This document shows, piece by piece, positions 11,604-24,007 of a DNA stretch of 64,000 bases. The DNA is from Bathynomus jamesi. Its lineage: Eukaryota; Arthropoda; Malacostraca; Isopoda; Cirolanidae. Below the pieces are notes generated by a model. It was given only the letters and a program-made list of their open reading frames with translations. It had not been told where the DNA came from and did no database searches. The position numbers and the translations under genes are program-made. The first letter of the stretch is position 1; the number at the start of each line of letters is the position of its first letter. The DNA is taken from NCBI GenBank assembly GCA_023014485.1, contig JAJOZX010001074.1, positions 403,001 through 467,000 on the forward strand, given 5' to 3'.

Positions 11604-11803
11604 GCTTAGAGCAGGGCTTCTCAAACCTTTTTCACTTGCGACCCCTTTGGATCAGACAAATTTTTTCGCGACCCATCACTCAATGTCATAAAAGCAATAG
11701 GTACTAACACTGTATATTTATGAAAAAAATAATATTTTCAAATGTTTCTGCGACCCCCAATAATATTTACGCGACCCCTAGTTTGAGAAGCGTGGGCTTA
11801 GAG
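11604..11803. mobile_element. hAT MITE with 8-bp TSD GCTTAGAG
   Basis: Element 11612-11795 (184 bp). Ends CAGGGCTTCTCAAAC and GTTTGAGAAGCGTGG; flanking duplication GCTTAGAG is exact (11604-11611, 11796-11803). Subterminal GCGACCCC on the left and right arms follow the pattern of many animal hAT MITEs. Sits at the 3' edge of the minus-strand LINE. Confidence 0.93.
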
Positions 11804-12392
11804 GATAAATGGCAGGAATCATGGATAGCTTGGATGATCGGTTTGGTTGATTTTTTAATTCTTTGCATTAGACTGTGTTGAGCACGTCTTGTTACCTCCG
11901 GGAAGCTCGGGACATTGCGGGTAGCAAACATTTGCGAAGCTGAGCATCTCGGGGGTAATTTATGTAAGAGTCTAAAAGACCCGTTGTACATCAAATTTAG
12001 GGTTCTGCCAGAACCTTTTTTATAATTCACCCAGAGTTGCTGTCCGTATATTACTGCAGAAAGTACGAAAGAGTGTGTCTTTAACTTCACTTGTACAGAA
12101 TCGAAAGTTCCTTATGGTCATATTCGCTTTAGCACACAGGCTTCGAGATTGTTTTCTTATATCCGAGTCATCATCAAGGAGTGGTAATAGTTTGACCCAA
12201 ATACTTAAACTCTTGTACTTCCTCAATTACTTCACCATTCATTTTAAACCTTATATCAGCTGGCTGATTACAGCTTTTAGGATGAAATTGCATAACCTTA
12301 GTTTTTGTAACATTAAAAAGAATATCATGTTTCTGCGAATACACTTCGCAGACGTTTAGTAGCCGATCCAAACCTTTAACAGAGGGACTTGA

Positions 12393-13088
12393 CACCATAT
12401 CAGTGATGTAGTCGAGACCACCAAGTCCGAGACTGAGACCGAGACCTGATCCTGTGAGACCAAGATCGAGACCGAGATCAAAGGTTCGAGATCGAGACCC
12501 TTAAAATTCGAGACCGAGAGCGAGATCGAGACCAAGCTCATGCTCTTTCAATTGTTTTACACTACTATGGAAATTAGACTATGTTAAGTATATGGGGAGG
12601 ATAATCGTTTTTATCACGCCACAGAGGTTGACACGCCGTTTGGCAACACTAAGTGGCCTTATAATATCTACTTATAATATATATATAAATAATTTCTCTA
12701 TTTAGTGTTTCCATTTTTCAATAAAATTAATCTGACGGGGGCGAAGGGGGGGGCAAAATTTTTTTGTAGCGCTAACCTAAAAAATCCAGACCCACACCCC
12801 CCCGCAAGACAAACGTGGCAACTCAAAAACAGGGTGGACTGATTAGTGAATACCTAGAGGTCCCTTACTTTAAACAAACTTTCATAAACATTCTGAATTG
12901 TGTCTGTTAACCAAGCCACCATCATGAGTATGCCAATAACATGTATTTTTCATTACGGTCTCGAAAGGTCTCGGGAGAAAAACCGAGACCGCGTCTGTCG
13001 AGACCGAGATCGAGATCTGCAAATTGGGTCTCGAGAGAATCGGTCTCGAGACCGAGACGATCTCGAGACCTACATCACTGCACCATAT
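12393..13088. mobile_element. hAT element with GAGACC subterminal repeats, TSD CACCATAT
   Basis: Element 12401-13080 (680 bp). Ends CAGTGATGTAG and CTACATCACTG are exact inverted repeats; the 8-bp duplication CACCATAT is exact on both sides (12393-12400, 13081-13088). About 140 bp at the left and 120 bp at the right are packed with GAGACCGAGA-type hexamers, inverted with respect to each other. No transposase frame in the interior. It interrupts the reverse transcriptase of the minus-strand LINE. Confidence 0.95.
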
Positions 13089-13829
13089 CATCGGCATAAA
13101 CTAATGTTATTTATCCTTGTGTTATCTATACTCCACTGTTGCCTCATTAAGAGCAATTAATCCGTCAATATACACATTAAACAGCATAGGGGAGAGCAAG
13201 GAGCCTTGTCTCCCCGCAAGAGGAGCCAAAACATTCGGATAGTATATTGCCCCACCTAACAGTGAAAGATTGGTGGGAATACCAAAATTCAATAAAGTAA
13301 TATGTACATGGAACCTTCCTGGTCTTCTAGTTTGCAAATAAAATATTGTGGTTCACTCTATCATATGCCTTACTTATTCAAGGAAACAGCTATAAATAGT
13401 TGATTACTGTCAATGTATTTAGATATGTTTCTTTAAGTACATAGATACCACAGGTCAGTTGAGTGGGACCTTTAAAGCCAAACTGATTAGGAGAGTGCCA
13501 TAGGAAATCATTAATCGGAGTAACAAGAGTTTCTAGTAGTTTCGAGAAGCAGGAAGCGACAGCAATAGGACTGTATTATTGCTGGACAGAATGTCTCCGT
13601 ACTTATTTTTGACCAGGGGCAAGATATATACCTCATGAACTCTGCAGGGATATGAGCAAGCATGGCTGATAGGAGCATGATATCTGCAGACATACTACGT
13701 CATTTGCATATTTTAAGTGTTCATTCGATAAGTCATCTACCTTGACGCAGAACCAGTCTTTAACTCTTTAATTAACCTTTACTTCAGAAAATGATATAAG
13801 TATTTCCCTTGTCCCTCCACAATCGTTTC

Positions 13830-14149
13830 GCTGCCATCAGGGCCGTAACTAGGGTTTAGAAATTAGTGAGGTCCAGATTTTTTTCGAGCGCGGCGGGATG
13901 AGCAAAATTCAGACCAAAATGACATCTACAAACACAACCCAAGCTATACACTAAACACAAAACCCTTGTCTATAATAAAAGCCCTCTAATGTTTAATCAC
14001 GCTCGACGCTCCCTCTTTTCAAAAGAAAAGCGGTAATATGCGTTTCATACACGGAGAAACGGTTCAGTCTCTTTTTTTTTTTTTTAGGAAATAATTACCG
14101 AGGTCCGGACCTCGGTGACCTCATAGGTAGTTACGGCCATGGCTGCCAT
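13830..14149. mobile_element. hAT MITE with 8-bp TSD GCTGCCAT
   Basis: Element 13838-14141 (304 bp). Ends CAGGGCCGTAACTA and TAGTTACGGCCATG are inverted repeats with one mismatch; flanks GCTGCCAT are identical (13830-13837, 14142-14149). Subterminal GAGGTCCAGA / GGACCTCGG also inverted. Inserted in the 5' part of the minus-strand LINE. Confidence 0.92.
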
Positions 14150-14337
14150 CTATCTTAAGATTATCCCTACTCACACTGTTAAGAATGTTAGAGTAGTGGT
14201 TTTTCCACAGCTTTGCAATTTCATCCTCCCCCGACACCCCATCGATTGTCGGAGGGAGGACATTTTTGACACCCGTTTGATTCTTAACAAATTTCCAAAA
14301 TTTGTTGTTATCGTTATTTATGCGAGCTTCACAGGCT

Positions 14338-15400
14338 AATGTGCTGAATGAGTACTTTGCGGGAGTGTTCACCAGGGAGGACACCCGCGTCATCCCCGAA
14401 CCAGGCGTCAGGCACGAAGGTGCTGGCCTGGATAGTGTTCGGTGTACCGCGACCGTCAGTCGGATCGCCAAATTCGCTGATGACACCAAGTTTGGGGCCA
14501 ATGTTGGGACGCCGGAGGCGATCGAGCAACTGCGTGCGGACCTAGGTAGGATAGAGAGTGGTCCGAAAAATGGCAAATGCCGTTTAACTTGGGTAAATGC
14601 AAGGTGATGCACATTGGCTACGCCAATCCCAAGTCGGACTACTCGATGTTGGGGAGTAATATCGAGGCACTGATTTGGAAAAGGACTTGGGTGTGCTAAT
14701 TAGCAGCGACCTTAAGTTTACCAAACAGCGCGTAGAGGTGGAAAAGAAAGCCCAGAAGCTGTTGGGTTATGTCAGGAGGCAATTTCGATTTCGGAACAAG
14801 GAGATTGTGCTCTCTCTGTACAATTCCTGGTTCGGCCGCACCTGGAGTATGCTGTGCAGTTCTGATCGCCCACCCTCAGGAAAGATATTGAGAGGCTGGA
14901 GCGAGTGCAGGCGAGGGCCACAAAATTAATCCCTTCCGTTAGGCATATGGGCTACAATCGATGCTTACGCACCCTGAATTTGTTTTCGCTGGAAACTCGG
15001 AGGCTGTGCAGTCAATTCATCGAGGTTTTCAAGTTCTTACGCGGGTTCAACGATGTCGATTTTAGAAGCATGTTTAGTTTAAATGATAACCTAACTCGCA
15101 ACAATGGTTGCAAGTTGGGTTTGAAACGGTTTAGGACTAGTTTGTGTGGGAATTACTTTACGTATAAGATCTGTGACACGTGGAACAGGCTACCTTCAGA
15201 AGTTGTGAACAGTTCTTCTGTGGATCTGTTCAAGAAAAGGTTAGACTGAATCTTGCACACTATTTGAGGATGTATGAATTTTTCTCTGGCACCCGTTGCC
15301 ATTGGTACCTCCTCGGTATGGGCCGCAAGGCCTTTTGACGTACTACTTTTCCTTGTAACTCTCTCTCTCTCTCTCGATTGTCAGAGTTCAAACCTACCTG
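14338..15400 (+). mobile_element. CR1-like non-LTR retrotransposon, 3' part (plus)
   Basis: Plus-strand pieces: LNEYFAGVFTREDTR (14340-14390), KFADDTKFGANVG with the catalytic FADD block (14470-14510), RPHLEYAVQF about 14835-14865, and ARATKLIP...WNRLPSEVVNSSSVDLFKKRLD (14905-15249). Several frameshifts and stops. Most of the reverse transcriptase between the first two blocks is deleted. The 3' UTR ends in a CT microsatellite (15359-15374); its block GCCGCAAGGCC with flanks recurs inverted at 33470-33540. Confidence 0.82.
14905..15249 (+). pseudogene. CR1-like LINE polyprotein C-terminal end
   Basis: Open 114-codon stretch at the end of the LINE ORF. Motifs shared with the minus-strand copy at 49754-50338: ATKLIPS, LETRRL, FKFLRGFNDVD, TRNNG, WNRLPSEVV, FKKRLD. 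This region follows the reverse transcriptase and has no catalytic residues. The upstream frame is disrupted, so no full protein is made. Confidence 0.8.
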
Positions 15401-15602
15401 TCTCAGGTAATGAGTATCTTACCTGTACGCTTCCGTGTCGTGAAGTTAGACGAAACTTAATTGCGGCTGAATTAGTGCGAGAACACGTGTCATTCGTATG
15501 TGTTCCCACCTTTAATGCCATTAGATCTGAATATCATTTACGATGTAGGAGTTAAACAAATATATTATTTTGTATTGATAAACCGCGATGATTCGTAATA
15601 AT

Positions 15603-15829
15603 AGCAGACTACGTTGTGGCCACGTCACGACACCGCTTCCCGTTAGACCAGCGAAGTTAAGCAACGTTGGGTCTCTTAAGTAGTTTGAGGGTGACCGTCC
15701 TTCGCGTTCGGATGGCGTAGTGACCCGTAGATGGTTCGAATCCCACGTAAAGTTGTAGGTCCCTTTCGTCACGTTGCCTTTGCCGATACGAAGGGGGTTA
15801 AACAACCCCAAAGCATTCTTTATTATTGA
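15603..15829 (+). mobile_element. 5S rRNA-derived SINE with tRNA-type B box, copy 2
   Basis: Starts GACTACGTTGTGGCC and carries the 5S-like run CAGCGAAGTTAAGCAACGT (box A region) and GAGGGTGACCG (box C region). About 60 bp on lies GGTTCGAATCCCACG, an exact tRNA B-box consensus, then a tail shared with the other copies (GTAAAGTTGTAGGTCC, GTTAAACAACCCC) and TTATTATTG. The 5S body plus a tRNA-like B box suggests a composite 5S/tRNA SINE. Confidence 0.8.
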
Positions 15830-16520
15830 ATTTTAATCGTTTTCTTTCCGTGTTTACAACGCACGTAAAGGGGGAATGGGGAGCATTTGGGAAGCTACGC
15901 AGTCTATCATGTAATGATTTAGTTCTTTAATAATTAATTAAAAAAAAAAGAAGCTACCAAATGACCTCTGCCACAGTCGTATCTTCCCTCCTTTCCCCAT
16001 CTCTCCCGACCGAATATTTTTCCCCCTGCATCACCACCACCACCACCACCCCGCGGTTGATTTACGTTTTATTTGCTTCACTTCATAGAACAATTTTTTT
16101 GTTGCTGGTCCCATTGTTGGACTCGCTCGCAGGATCAAATTATAAGCTTTTATTCGGCAATTATTTCGTTTCTTTCTTTACTTATTTGTTTCTCGTGTGG
16201 TGGTGAAATTGGGTTCCGTTCTATCCATCTCACTTCACCACCTCATTACAAATTCGCCATTATTATTATTATTATTATTATTAGTAGTATTATTAGTATT
16301 ATTAGTAGTATTACTGGTGCCATAATTATTGTTTGAAAGGAAATTGTTAATTAAGATATTTTTGTTGTTTATTTTGATTGGGAAAAAAAGTCTTTTTGTT
16401 TGGGACGACATTTGTGTTTTGTAGAGCGGTATTTCTTTTCCTTCCCTCGATTTATTTAGTCGAAGTGCCGACGACAATGCGTCCCCTCATAACTTTAATT
16501 TTTCCCCTCGCTTACCTCCA

Positions 16521-16557
<37 letters not shown>

Positions 16558-18220
16558 TGTGCGTGCGCGCGCGCGCGAGCGAATAAAGGAATAACAGACA
16601 TAGTGAATTCCGATGGACTTCATCGAATGTGTCCCACCACTGTTTTTCCTTTCGAAGTCGCTTCTTCCGTGACGAATCGACCGATCGGCACCCACGACGC
16701 CCACGTTTGATCGCCCCTCCCCCATTTTTCTGCCCCTCGGTGAGAGCCAAGAGGGAGTGGGATTCCAAGCGTTTGTATCTCTCTTTCAAGGAGACGAATT
16801 CCGAGAGAGGGAAGAACCTGTTTCTTCTCCACCGAACGTCAGTGTTAAGCGAAACCAACTAACTTAACACACAAATATCTTCTAAGGTGTTTGCACGTAT
16901 TGAAAGCTGACCTCTTCGATCCTTTTGCTTATGGAGAACGTAAGTTTCAGTTATGACCTCCCTTGTATCGCGGCAGCACATGTTGGAGGAGGTCATAATT
17001 TTATTAATTTCGTCAGGTGGTTACTAATTGGTAATATTCTGTTGTTTTTTATTTTATTTTTTTTAGTGACTAATAAAATTTCAAAAACAATTATTACCAA
17101 TTAATAATGTTTGTTTTTTAGAAATTCTGTTTCTAGTCTAATTTTTTTCCGAAATTATAAAGTATTGTTCTCACTGCGCCATTTGACTTTGCAGGTTTTA
17201 TTCGCAGATTTGGTATTTATGGTTTTTCTCTGGATTACACTTTTATGAAACAGACAAAATTGGGCTTAATCTTTTGTTAAACTGGGATCAAAATAACCCA
17301 AAAACTCCGCAGCCTGATAGAAAACGGGCAAAGTCGGTAAAAATCAGTATGTGCATTTATCATCTTACTGTAGATTAAAATAAAATTACCTTGAACATTA
17401 CAAAAATAGTTATTATTATTCCGAGAGAAATATGTTGTAGTTAAATGTTAGCACTCATACTTAGAATTATCCATTATACTAATGAAAATTAACAATAATA
17501 ATAATAGTAGTAATAGTAATTTTCTTAACGCCTCCCGTTAGATTCTCTGTCTTCTTTTCTCTGCGAATATAATAATAATAATAATAATAGTTGTTTGAAT
17601 TATGCCGGACTTCCTCTTTCTTTCCTGATGGTTTACCATGTTTCACTTCCGATTTGCAAGAATGGCGTCTTGATTCCTTATCGTCACAATCTTCTACAAA
17701 ACTACGATAGTCGACAGTGTCCATCTTCGACGTACGATAAACCACGCGATTAACGGACTCATTACGCGTTAGAAATTCCCTCTCTCTGTTTTTCTCCTCG
17801 TAACAGAGACCTCAGCTGAAGAGAGGGAAGGTGTTGTATGCGTGACATTATATAACGGCTGCATCGTATCCCTGACATAGCTAACGTGGAACGATTATTA
17901 TCCGATATGCATTTCTTGCTGTGAATGACGTATCGGGTGAGACCAAGGTTTTGCGCGAGGCTCGTTCGCCTCTTAAAATTTTTCTCCTATCTGTTAATGA
18001 CAGAACCCCTTTTTTTTTAGGTTTTCCACTCTGACGCGGGTGTCAAGTTTATTCCCAGACTCCACTTTTGGAGCCTGAGAAACGTAAGGCTGACTAAATT
18101 TATAAAATTTTAGTTTGTAAGTTCCCAGTGTAAATAGTGTAAATATTAGGCCGTAATGATGGAACGTGATGCTTTGGTTACTTTTTACTAATTATGAAGC
18201 GTGAAGATTTTTGTTTTTGA
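15830..18220. other. Long unassigned stretch
   Basis: Simple repeats only: CACCAC run near 16033, (TTA)n near 16259-16315, (CT)n 16523-16554 running into a GC-alternating tract near 16566, (AAT)n near 17491 and 17567. Frames at 16378-16858 on both strands overlap these repeats and have no domain. A CpG-richer patch lies at 16620-16850. Nothing recognised as a gene. Confidence 0.5.
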
Positions 18221-18224
18221 ACCC

Positions 18225-18400
18225 CTCCCCCTAAAAGGTTAGCCTAGGATCGTCCTAGTTTTAAGTCTCGGCTCGGACTTCAGATTTCAACGAGTTTGGT
18301 GCCTCTGGACCTTCCTTGGTGGGTTAGTAGTTTGGGTTCCCGTCACATGACCTAAGACGTTGGATGTTAAACAACCCAAATACTGTATTATTATTATTCG
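18225..18400 (+). repeat. SINE tail fragment
   Basis: Ends GTTAAACAACCCAAATA followed by TTATTATTATT, the same 3' end as the 5S-derived SINE at 15603-15829. The head is not recognisable, so this is a 5'-truncated copy or a related family sharing the tail. Confidence 0.5.
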
Positions 18401-19926
18401 TTATCTTAGATTGTAAGTGTTGGAAATTAGGAAAGCGAAGGTGACATCGATACTTGACCACCTTCAGTGATTTCCGTGAACCTCCTTCATCGTCACACGA
18501 TATCGCCATTTCAGGCGTCAATGAAAGAACCATTTTGTTATCGGTACTTTCAATGGTGAGTGTTCATTTCATTTTATGACATGAAGGGCAATGATTTTTG
18601 TTCAAATTTTTAACGGTTGGAGTTTACACATTTCAAGAGTAGAAGACAGCTTTTGGTTTATGTTGAACTTTGCGCAGTATTTCTCCCACTTATTTAGATT
18701 TTAATTTTAACGTGTTTTTAACGTCAAACAAACTATATTGCGTTAAAAAACACACTGGTTATTCCCGTGGTTAACACGCATGTAAAATTTGGAAAAGGCA
18801 AGTACAGTCTAGTTTTCTGATTGGCTTCTAATTTAAACGTTGAAGGTGTTTATTCGTGTGTTTTGGGTAAAAAATGTAGAAAATGATAATAAATGTTAGA
18901 GTACTTTAAAAAGAAAATATTGCGAGATAAATCTTTTATTAAGGAAAATTTTCCCACGGGAATGCCCACTTAGCCATCTGTCCACGTATCCCTTAGTTCT
19001 TTGCTTATTCAACTGCCATTTGAATTTTGACTTTTATTGTCAAGTGGAAACTTGCAATGCGTTTGAAACTCAACTCGAATTTGAAGCGAGAATACAAAAT
19101 TTCCTCTCAACTCCAGTAATATTTTGGGTAAAATTTCGAAGCATGTTCCCGAGTGGGTTTAATATTAACTTGAACTTCTTATTCGGCCCCAAATATCCTA
19201 TATACCTTACGGAGGGCATGGTATAGACCATTTTCACTCTTACAAACACAAGCAACTCCTTCCAACAAGATGTTTGGTGGCAGCGTTTTACTTGAATTTT
19301 ATTTTTCAGCTGTTGTGACCAGCTTACACATCATCTTTGGTCACAGTGAAAGTGGTGTGTGTGTGTGTGTCAAAAGTCTCGCTGGTCAGAAGATCTTCGC
19401 TCAACTCCATCGTTGTCTGCGAAGTCTTACTTTCTAGTTTTCAAAGTTTCGCTAGTGAAGGGCCATTTCAAAACTGTAGCCCTGGATATTGGGCCTCATA
19501 CTGACAATTTCTTAAAATTTGGTATTGTAATTCATGTAATAAAAGAAACAAAATTATTTATTTTTTGAGAAAGTTTTTAAGAATTTTACATTTATACAAA
19601 TTCGACTTTATTTCACATTTTCTACAAATTATGTCATCGTTGTCCAGTTCTTTAATTGTAAATAAGCTATAATTTCACTGTGATTTTGTATAAATTATAT
19701 TGGTTTACGGGACACATTTTGGAAACCCGCGGCGTAGTGTTGAAAAGTTACTCCTTTTCTATCCCTCACCTTATACGTCGATTATGATGAACGCGTCTTC
19801 GTTTCACTTTTTGTTGATTGGAAAGCATATGACAGTCTTATTTCTTTTAGGTGGATATTTAGCTTTCCACTGGAAGTTGTGTTCAAACGTTATTCATTCG
19901 AAGTCAGGTTTGCTGATAGTGTTTTA

Positions 19927-19933
19927 TCTCTCT

Positions 19934-19989
<56 letters not shown>

Positions 19990-19993
19990 CTCG
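19927..19993. repeat. (CT)n microsatellite
   Basis: Interrupted CT tract of about 67 bp; it creates a spurious Leu/Ser-rich open frame. Confidence 0.9.
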
Positions 19994-20746
19994 TTTTGCA
20001 TTATTATTTTGCTCAAATGCGTTTACTTTTATCCCCAGTCACGCAGTGTTAAAATAATGGAAACGAGCGCATTACTTTGCTTCTTGCAAAAACTCTTACA
20101 TTTTTGTAGCCGTGAAGTAAATAAGTTGTTGTTAAGAGTAAATGACGATTCTGATCACTTTAAACCCCTGTAGGATGACGCACTACTATTAAACCAATGC
20201 GTGATTGATTAGTTGTACGTTTAGCAAATCCCTCGAGACGTATCCAGTGGCGCATTGCCCGAAAGCCAAAAAATGCAGATTTTTTGGTGCAAAGAAATGA
20301 TATAAAGCGAATTGATCATAAATACGATTAAAATGTGAAGTTATTATACGAATTTGACTTTATTATTATGATAGACGTTGTTCAAATGGTTACGAGTTGA
20401 CAAATGTTCGGTACAGCTGATCATATCCGTCGAGAGTAAGCATTTTGCGATTGTTTTGATAGATTCAGTCGCGTGAATTTCCATAGATTCCGAATCGTAA
20501 TAACTTTATTCGGAACGTGTGACTTTAAACTCGCTTCATTATCTGCCTAATCGGTCGATAGTAATAAACTGCGTAATGATAGTCCTGCTGAACTAAATAG
20601 TCCATTTTATTAGTAATGCCTGCAGATGAGAGGGAAAGAGCCATCAATGACCTTATAAAAAAAAAGGCTTCACAAGTGATTCATAAAACTGAAAATGAAG
20701 ACCAGGAAAATGAAAAAAAAAAAAAAATCCAGCCCAAAGTTAAACT

Positions 20747-20850
20747 AGAAACAAACTAGAAAAACAAACTAGAAAAACAAACTAGAAAAACAAACTAGAA
20801 AAAGAAACTAGAAAATGAAACTAGAAAATGAAACTAAAATTAAACTAAAA
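20747..20850. repeat. About 13-bp tandem repeat
   Basis: Units of the type ACTAGAAAAACAA repeated about eight times, drifting to ACTAGAAAATGAA at the right end. Preceded by a poly-A run. Confidence 0.85.
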
Positions 20851-23239
20851 TTTGCCATTCAATGAAGCGTTTTTTAAGTTTGGTTGAACGTTTTGCGACG
20901 TAAGCCTTAATGCTGGGCTTTAAGAGCGAATAAAATCACTGGTGCAAATTACATGTTACCCCTCTAAAAAGGGGAAGAGGGTGGAGACCCTCTCAAAATG
21001 AGAGGTCTGGAAAGACTCTGAAAGGCTTTCGCTGGATTTAACATTTATACAATTTAGGATTCGGGAATAAATTTGAAAGCGGGACTCGTTTTGGAGCTTG
21101 TGTTTATTGCCTCTCTTTTGAAAGCTCGCCATTTGCCAAATACTTTAATTATTGTTGTTGTTGTTGTTGTTGTTTTCATTTTCATCCGAAGGAAAAGTGT
21201 CTTTATTAATTAGTTAATTATCAAAACAGACTTACGGTTTAAATTTTTTTTTTCACCTCCGTAATTATTTTCCATGATTTTGTTGCGTTTAATTTGTATT
21301 TGAATTTCAAGTTGCAATTTGTTTCTTGTCTTTTGGGGAATGGGGCATCTGTTCGGGCACAGTAGGGTAATGGGAGAAAACAAGAAAAAGAATAACATAA
21401 AATAGGTATGGCAAAGAGAGAGAGAGAGAGAGAGAATTCCTCGCAGGCAAAAGAGACGTTGCTTCCTTCCTTCTCTTGTTGCATGTAAGCCTTTTGCCTG
21501 CTTAAAGATAAGAATTGCGCGTCTCCACATAATGAAACGCGTCTTCTGTTAACCATTTCTCTTTATATAAGTGAAGAATTAAAGGCATTCGTAATCTTAT
21601 TCTGTTGCGAATGCGAGGTTATAAATGTAAGCATGTCATTTTACTCTTCATTCGCACCCACTCTCAATGCTCAAAAAATCATTTAAATTATTGAATTGAA
21701 TAACCTTTATTAGTTAATAATAAGTACATTGGTTTTACAATTTACAATGACAATTAATTGTGAAGCTGAACTATTCATTTTATTTAATTTGGCCCTTTAA
21801 GCTTTAGGCTTCACTGGGCTCTTATTAAAAATAAACAGTTAGTTGTTATTAATAAAACTGAAAAATTATTATTGTTATTATTATTATTATTAATTATTAT
21901 TATTATTAGTTATTATTAATATTATCGTTATTAAAATTCCTGTAATTAGCGTTACAGTTGATACTCCTCCTAACTCTCGTTACGTCTATCAAAAGTTGAG
22001 AATTGTGGGTCGACCCATGAAATGTGGGCTGCATAATCCCTTCCTCTTTCATAATAATGCTGAAAGTCTTCGGTCCAAGATTTATTGGCTCTGAATTCCT
22101 AAGTCGAGGGCAGACTCTGGAGAGCATTAAGGAGATAGACCTATTTTTTTTGCTCGCTTAATAAGACTTAATGGAACCATTTGAGAAAATAATCTTTTTT
22201 AAATAAATCAATTCGATCGGTTTTGCGTCCTTTTGTCCCGGTTTAATCCGTTGTTTGGATTTACCCGTTCCTCACGTATTGGAATATCTTTTATTTGAAA
22301 CGGATTGTGCGTCACTTGATTCTTGATCATCTTCCAGTGAATGAAATTAAACTTTCTTCGTACGTCGCCAAATGGCATTTATTCACATTACAAAACCAAT
22401 TAGTTGGGCTTCACTCGTTCGAAACCCTTTCTCACTCCAAAAGGGAAGAGAGGAACCTCATTTTGTGGCCTTAATTTATGCCTGACTCGCGTCATTCGTT
22501 TATGATTTAAGGATCCAAGAATGACAGAAGTTTCTCGCACTCCGAATGAGTTATGGTCACTCGCCCCACTGAGCTCAACCCCGTATCCATGTGGTGGGAA
22601 TTAAGAAGGCGCACGCTTACCTCGACTCTTTTTAAATAGAGTATTAATTAAAGATTCACGCTAAATATTAAGATTTAATGGTTCCATTGTTGGGTCTCGC
22701 CTACCTCCATAATTACCGGTACGTAAATTTTGCTTTTTAGTTTTTTTAGTTTATGGCGTTAATTGGTGGTTATTTAGAGAAGGTAGAATGAAGACGCGCT
22801 TAATAAACCCAAATTGTACACCCAAAAAAGAAAAATGTTTTATTGTAATATATACTTATACTCGACCTTATTATTATAAGAAATAAATCCTTTCCATCGC
22901 CTGCACCCCCCCCCCCACCCCCGAAGCACGGGGGCGCATAGTCCCCACAAAAAGTCATAAACTCGGACACGGTGTTGCCACTACTTTTTTAGATCCTTCT
23001 TAAAAACTAACAGCTGGAACCAAAAGTAGTGCTAAAAAGAAGTATTTCCGACTTTTAAAAACGCGCTCAAACGAGACGCCCCAATTTCACCTCTTTTGGG
23101 GTTTGGGGTACTCAATGAGAGGATTTTCTTTGGGGCTAAAAAGGTTTTTTCTTGCGGGGGAGGTTTCTCCTTTTGTTGGTGGTTAATGGATAGGTAATAG
23201 CGAGGAAAAGAAATTCATTTTATACACGCTAATTTCAAA

Positions 23240-23278
<39 letters not shown>

Positions 23279-23279
23279 G

Positions 23280-23416
23280 CATCGATGGTGTAGTGATTAG
23301 CGTCGTTGACTACGAAAACATCGGCCCCGGGATCGAGGGTGACGGCGTGCGGCGCGCAGCAAAACCCAGCTGTTCATCCTTCCACACAATAAAGAAAGTA
23401 GTTGGTAGATAAATGG
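23280..23416 (+). repeat. tRNA-derived SINE-like head
   Basis: ATGGTGTAGTGATTAGCGTCG resembles a tRNA A box and D arm, and CCCCGGGATCGAGGG lies where the B box would be. Followed by a unique tail ending near AATAAAGAAAG. Flanked on the left by a (TA)n(CA)n tract. Degenerate; not a functional tRNA gene. Confidence 0.5.
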
Positions 23417-23555
23417 GTATCCTGGGTAGCGTAGTGGTTAAGACTGGGCTGCTGGTGGGGCGTGGGTCGGATTCCACGTTAAACTGTAAGTCTAAGGTGG
23501 AGTGAAAAGCTTGACCTTCGTTAGAATGAACAATTCGGGCGGAAGGAAACCAAAC

Positions 23556-23556
<1 letters not shown>
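23417..23556 (+). repeat. Second tRNA-like SINE, tail shared with 5S SINE
   Basis: GGGTAGCGTAGTGGTTAAGAC (A-box-like), then GGGTCGGATTCCACG (B-box-like), then GTTAAACTGTAAGTC, which resembles the GTAAAGTTGTAGGTC tail of the 5S-derived SINE. Ends at a (GT)n(TA)n microsatellite (23557-23603). Confidence 0.55.
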
Positions 23557-23610
<54 letters not shown>

Positions 23611-23957
23611 TTTTTACTTTTTATTTATTTATTTATTTTGTAGTTTGAGAAGTCCAAACTAAGTGTATGCCTTCTTCACGCAATTCAAAGTTGGTGGCGA
23701 AGAGTTTCATATACTTGAAGATTATCAAAATTTTTTTGTTTTTAAGCATTTCTATGAAAAATTTGAAGGGGAATTTTTGTGTGTTTGAAGTCGTTTGAAA
23801 CGTGTTAAAATAATGAAACAAAGAAGTCGTTTTAACTTTTCTTTCTGTGACGATTAAGTCTTCTTCTTCAGGTTTGAGCACCTCAATTCTGCTTCATTTC
23901 TCAAACAATAGAAAAAATTCTACGCTTTGTAAATAAACCTCATTCTTCATTTCACTA

Positions 23958-24007
<50 letters not shown>

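Larger units (their letters stand above)
11804..14337 (-). mobile_element. Non-LTR retrotransposon (minus), riddled with hAT insertions
   Basis: Minus-strand pieces in order: FWKFVKNQTGVKN and DEIAKLWKNHYSNIL (14150-14340, linker before the reverse transcriptase); RQGSLLSPMLFNVYIDGL (about 13200, RT palm region); FNVTKTKVMQFHPKSC and EFKYLGQTI (12174-12398, RT end); then AVIYGQQLWVNYKKGS, RLLHKLPPRCSASQMF (11767-12090), the C-terminal region of CR1/Rex-like LINEs. Frames are broken throughout. hAT elements at 13838-14141 and 12401-13080 interrupt it. Exact clade uncertain. Confidence 0.75.
18401..23240. other. Long unassigned stretch
   Basis: About 4.8 kb with no gene that I can support. Contains (CT)n 19927-19993, (GA)n about 21414-21435, (GTT)n near 21154-21172, (TTA)n near 21868-21925, a C-rich tract at 22905-22925, and a 13-bp-period array (ACTAGAAAAACAA) at about 20747-20850. 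The frames at 19700-20173 and 21210-21556 run through microsatellites and have no domain. Confidence 0.5.
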
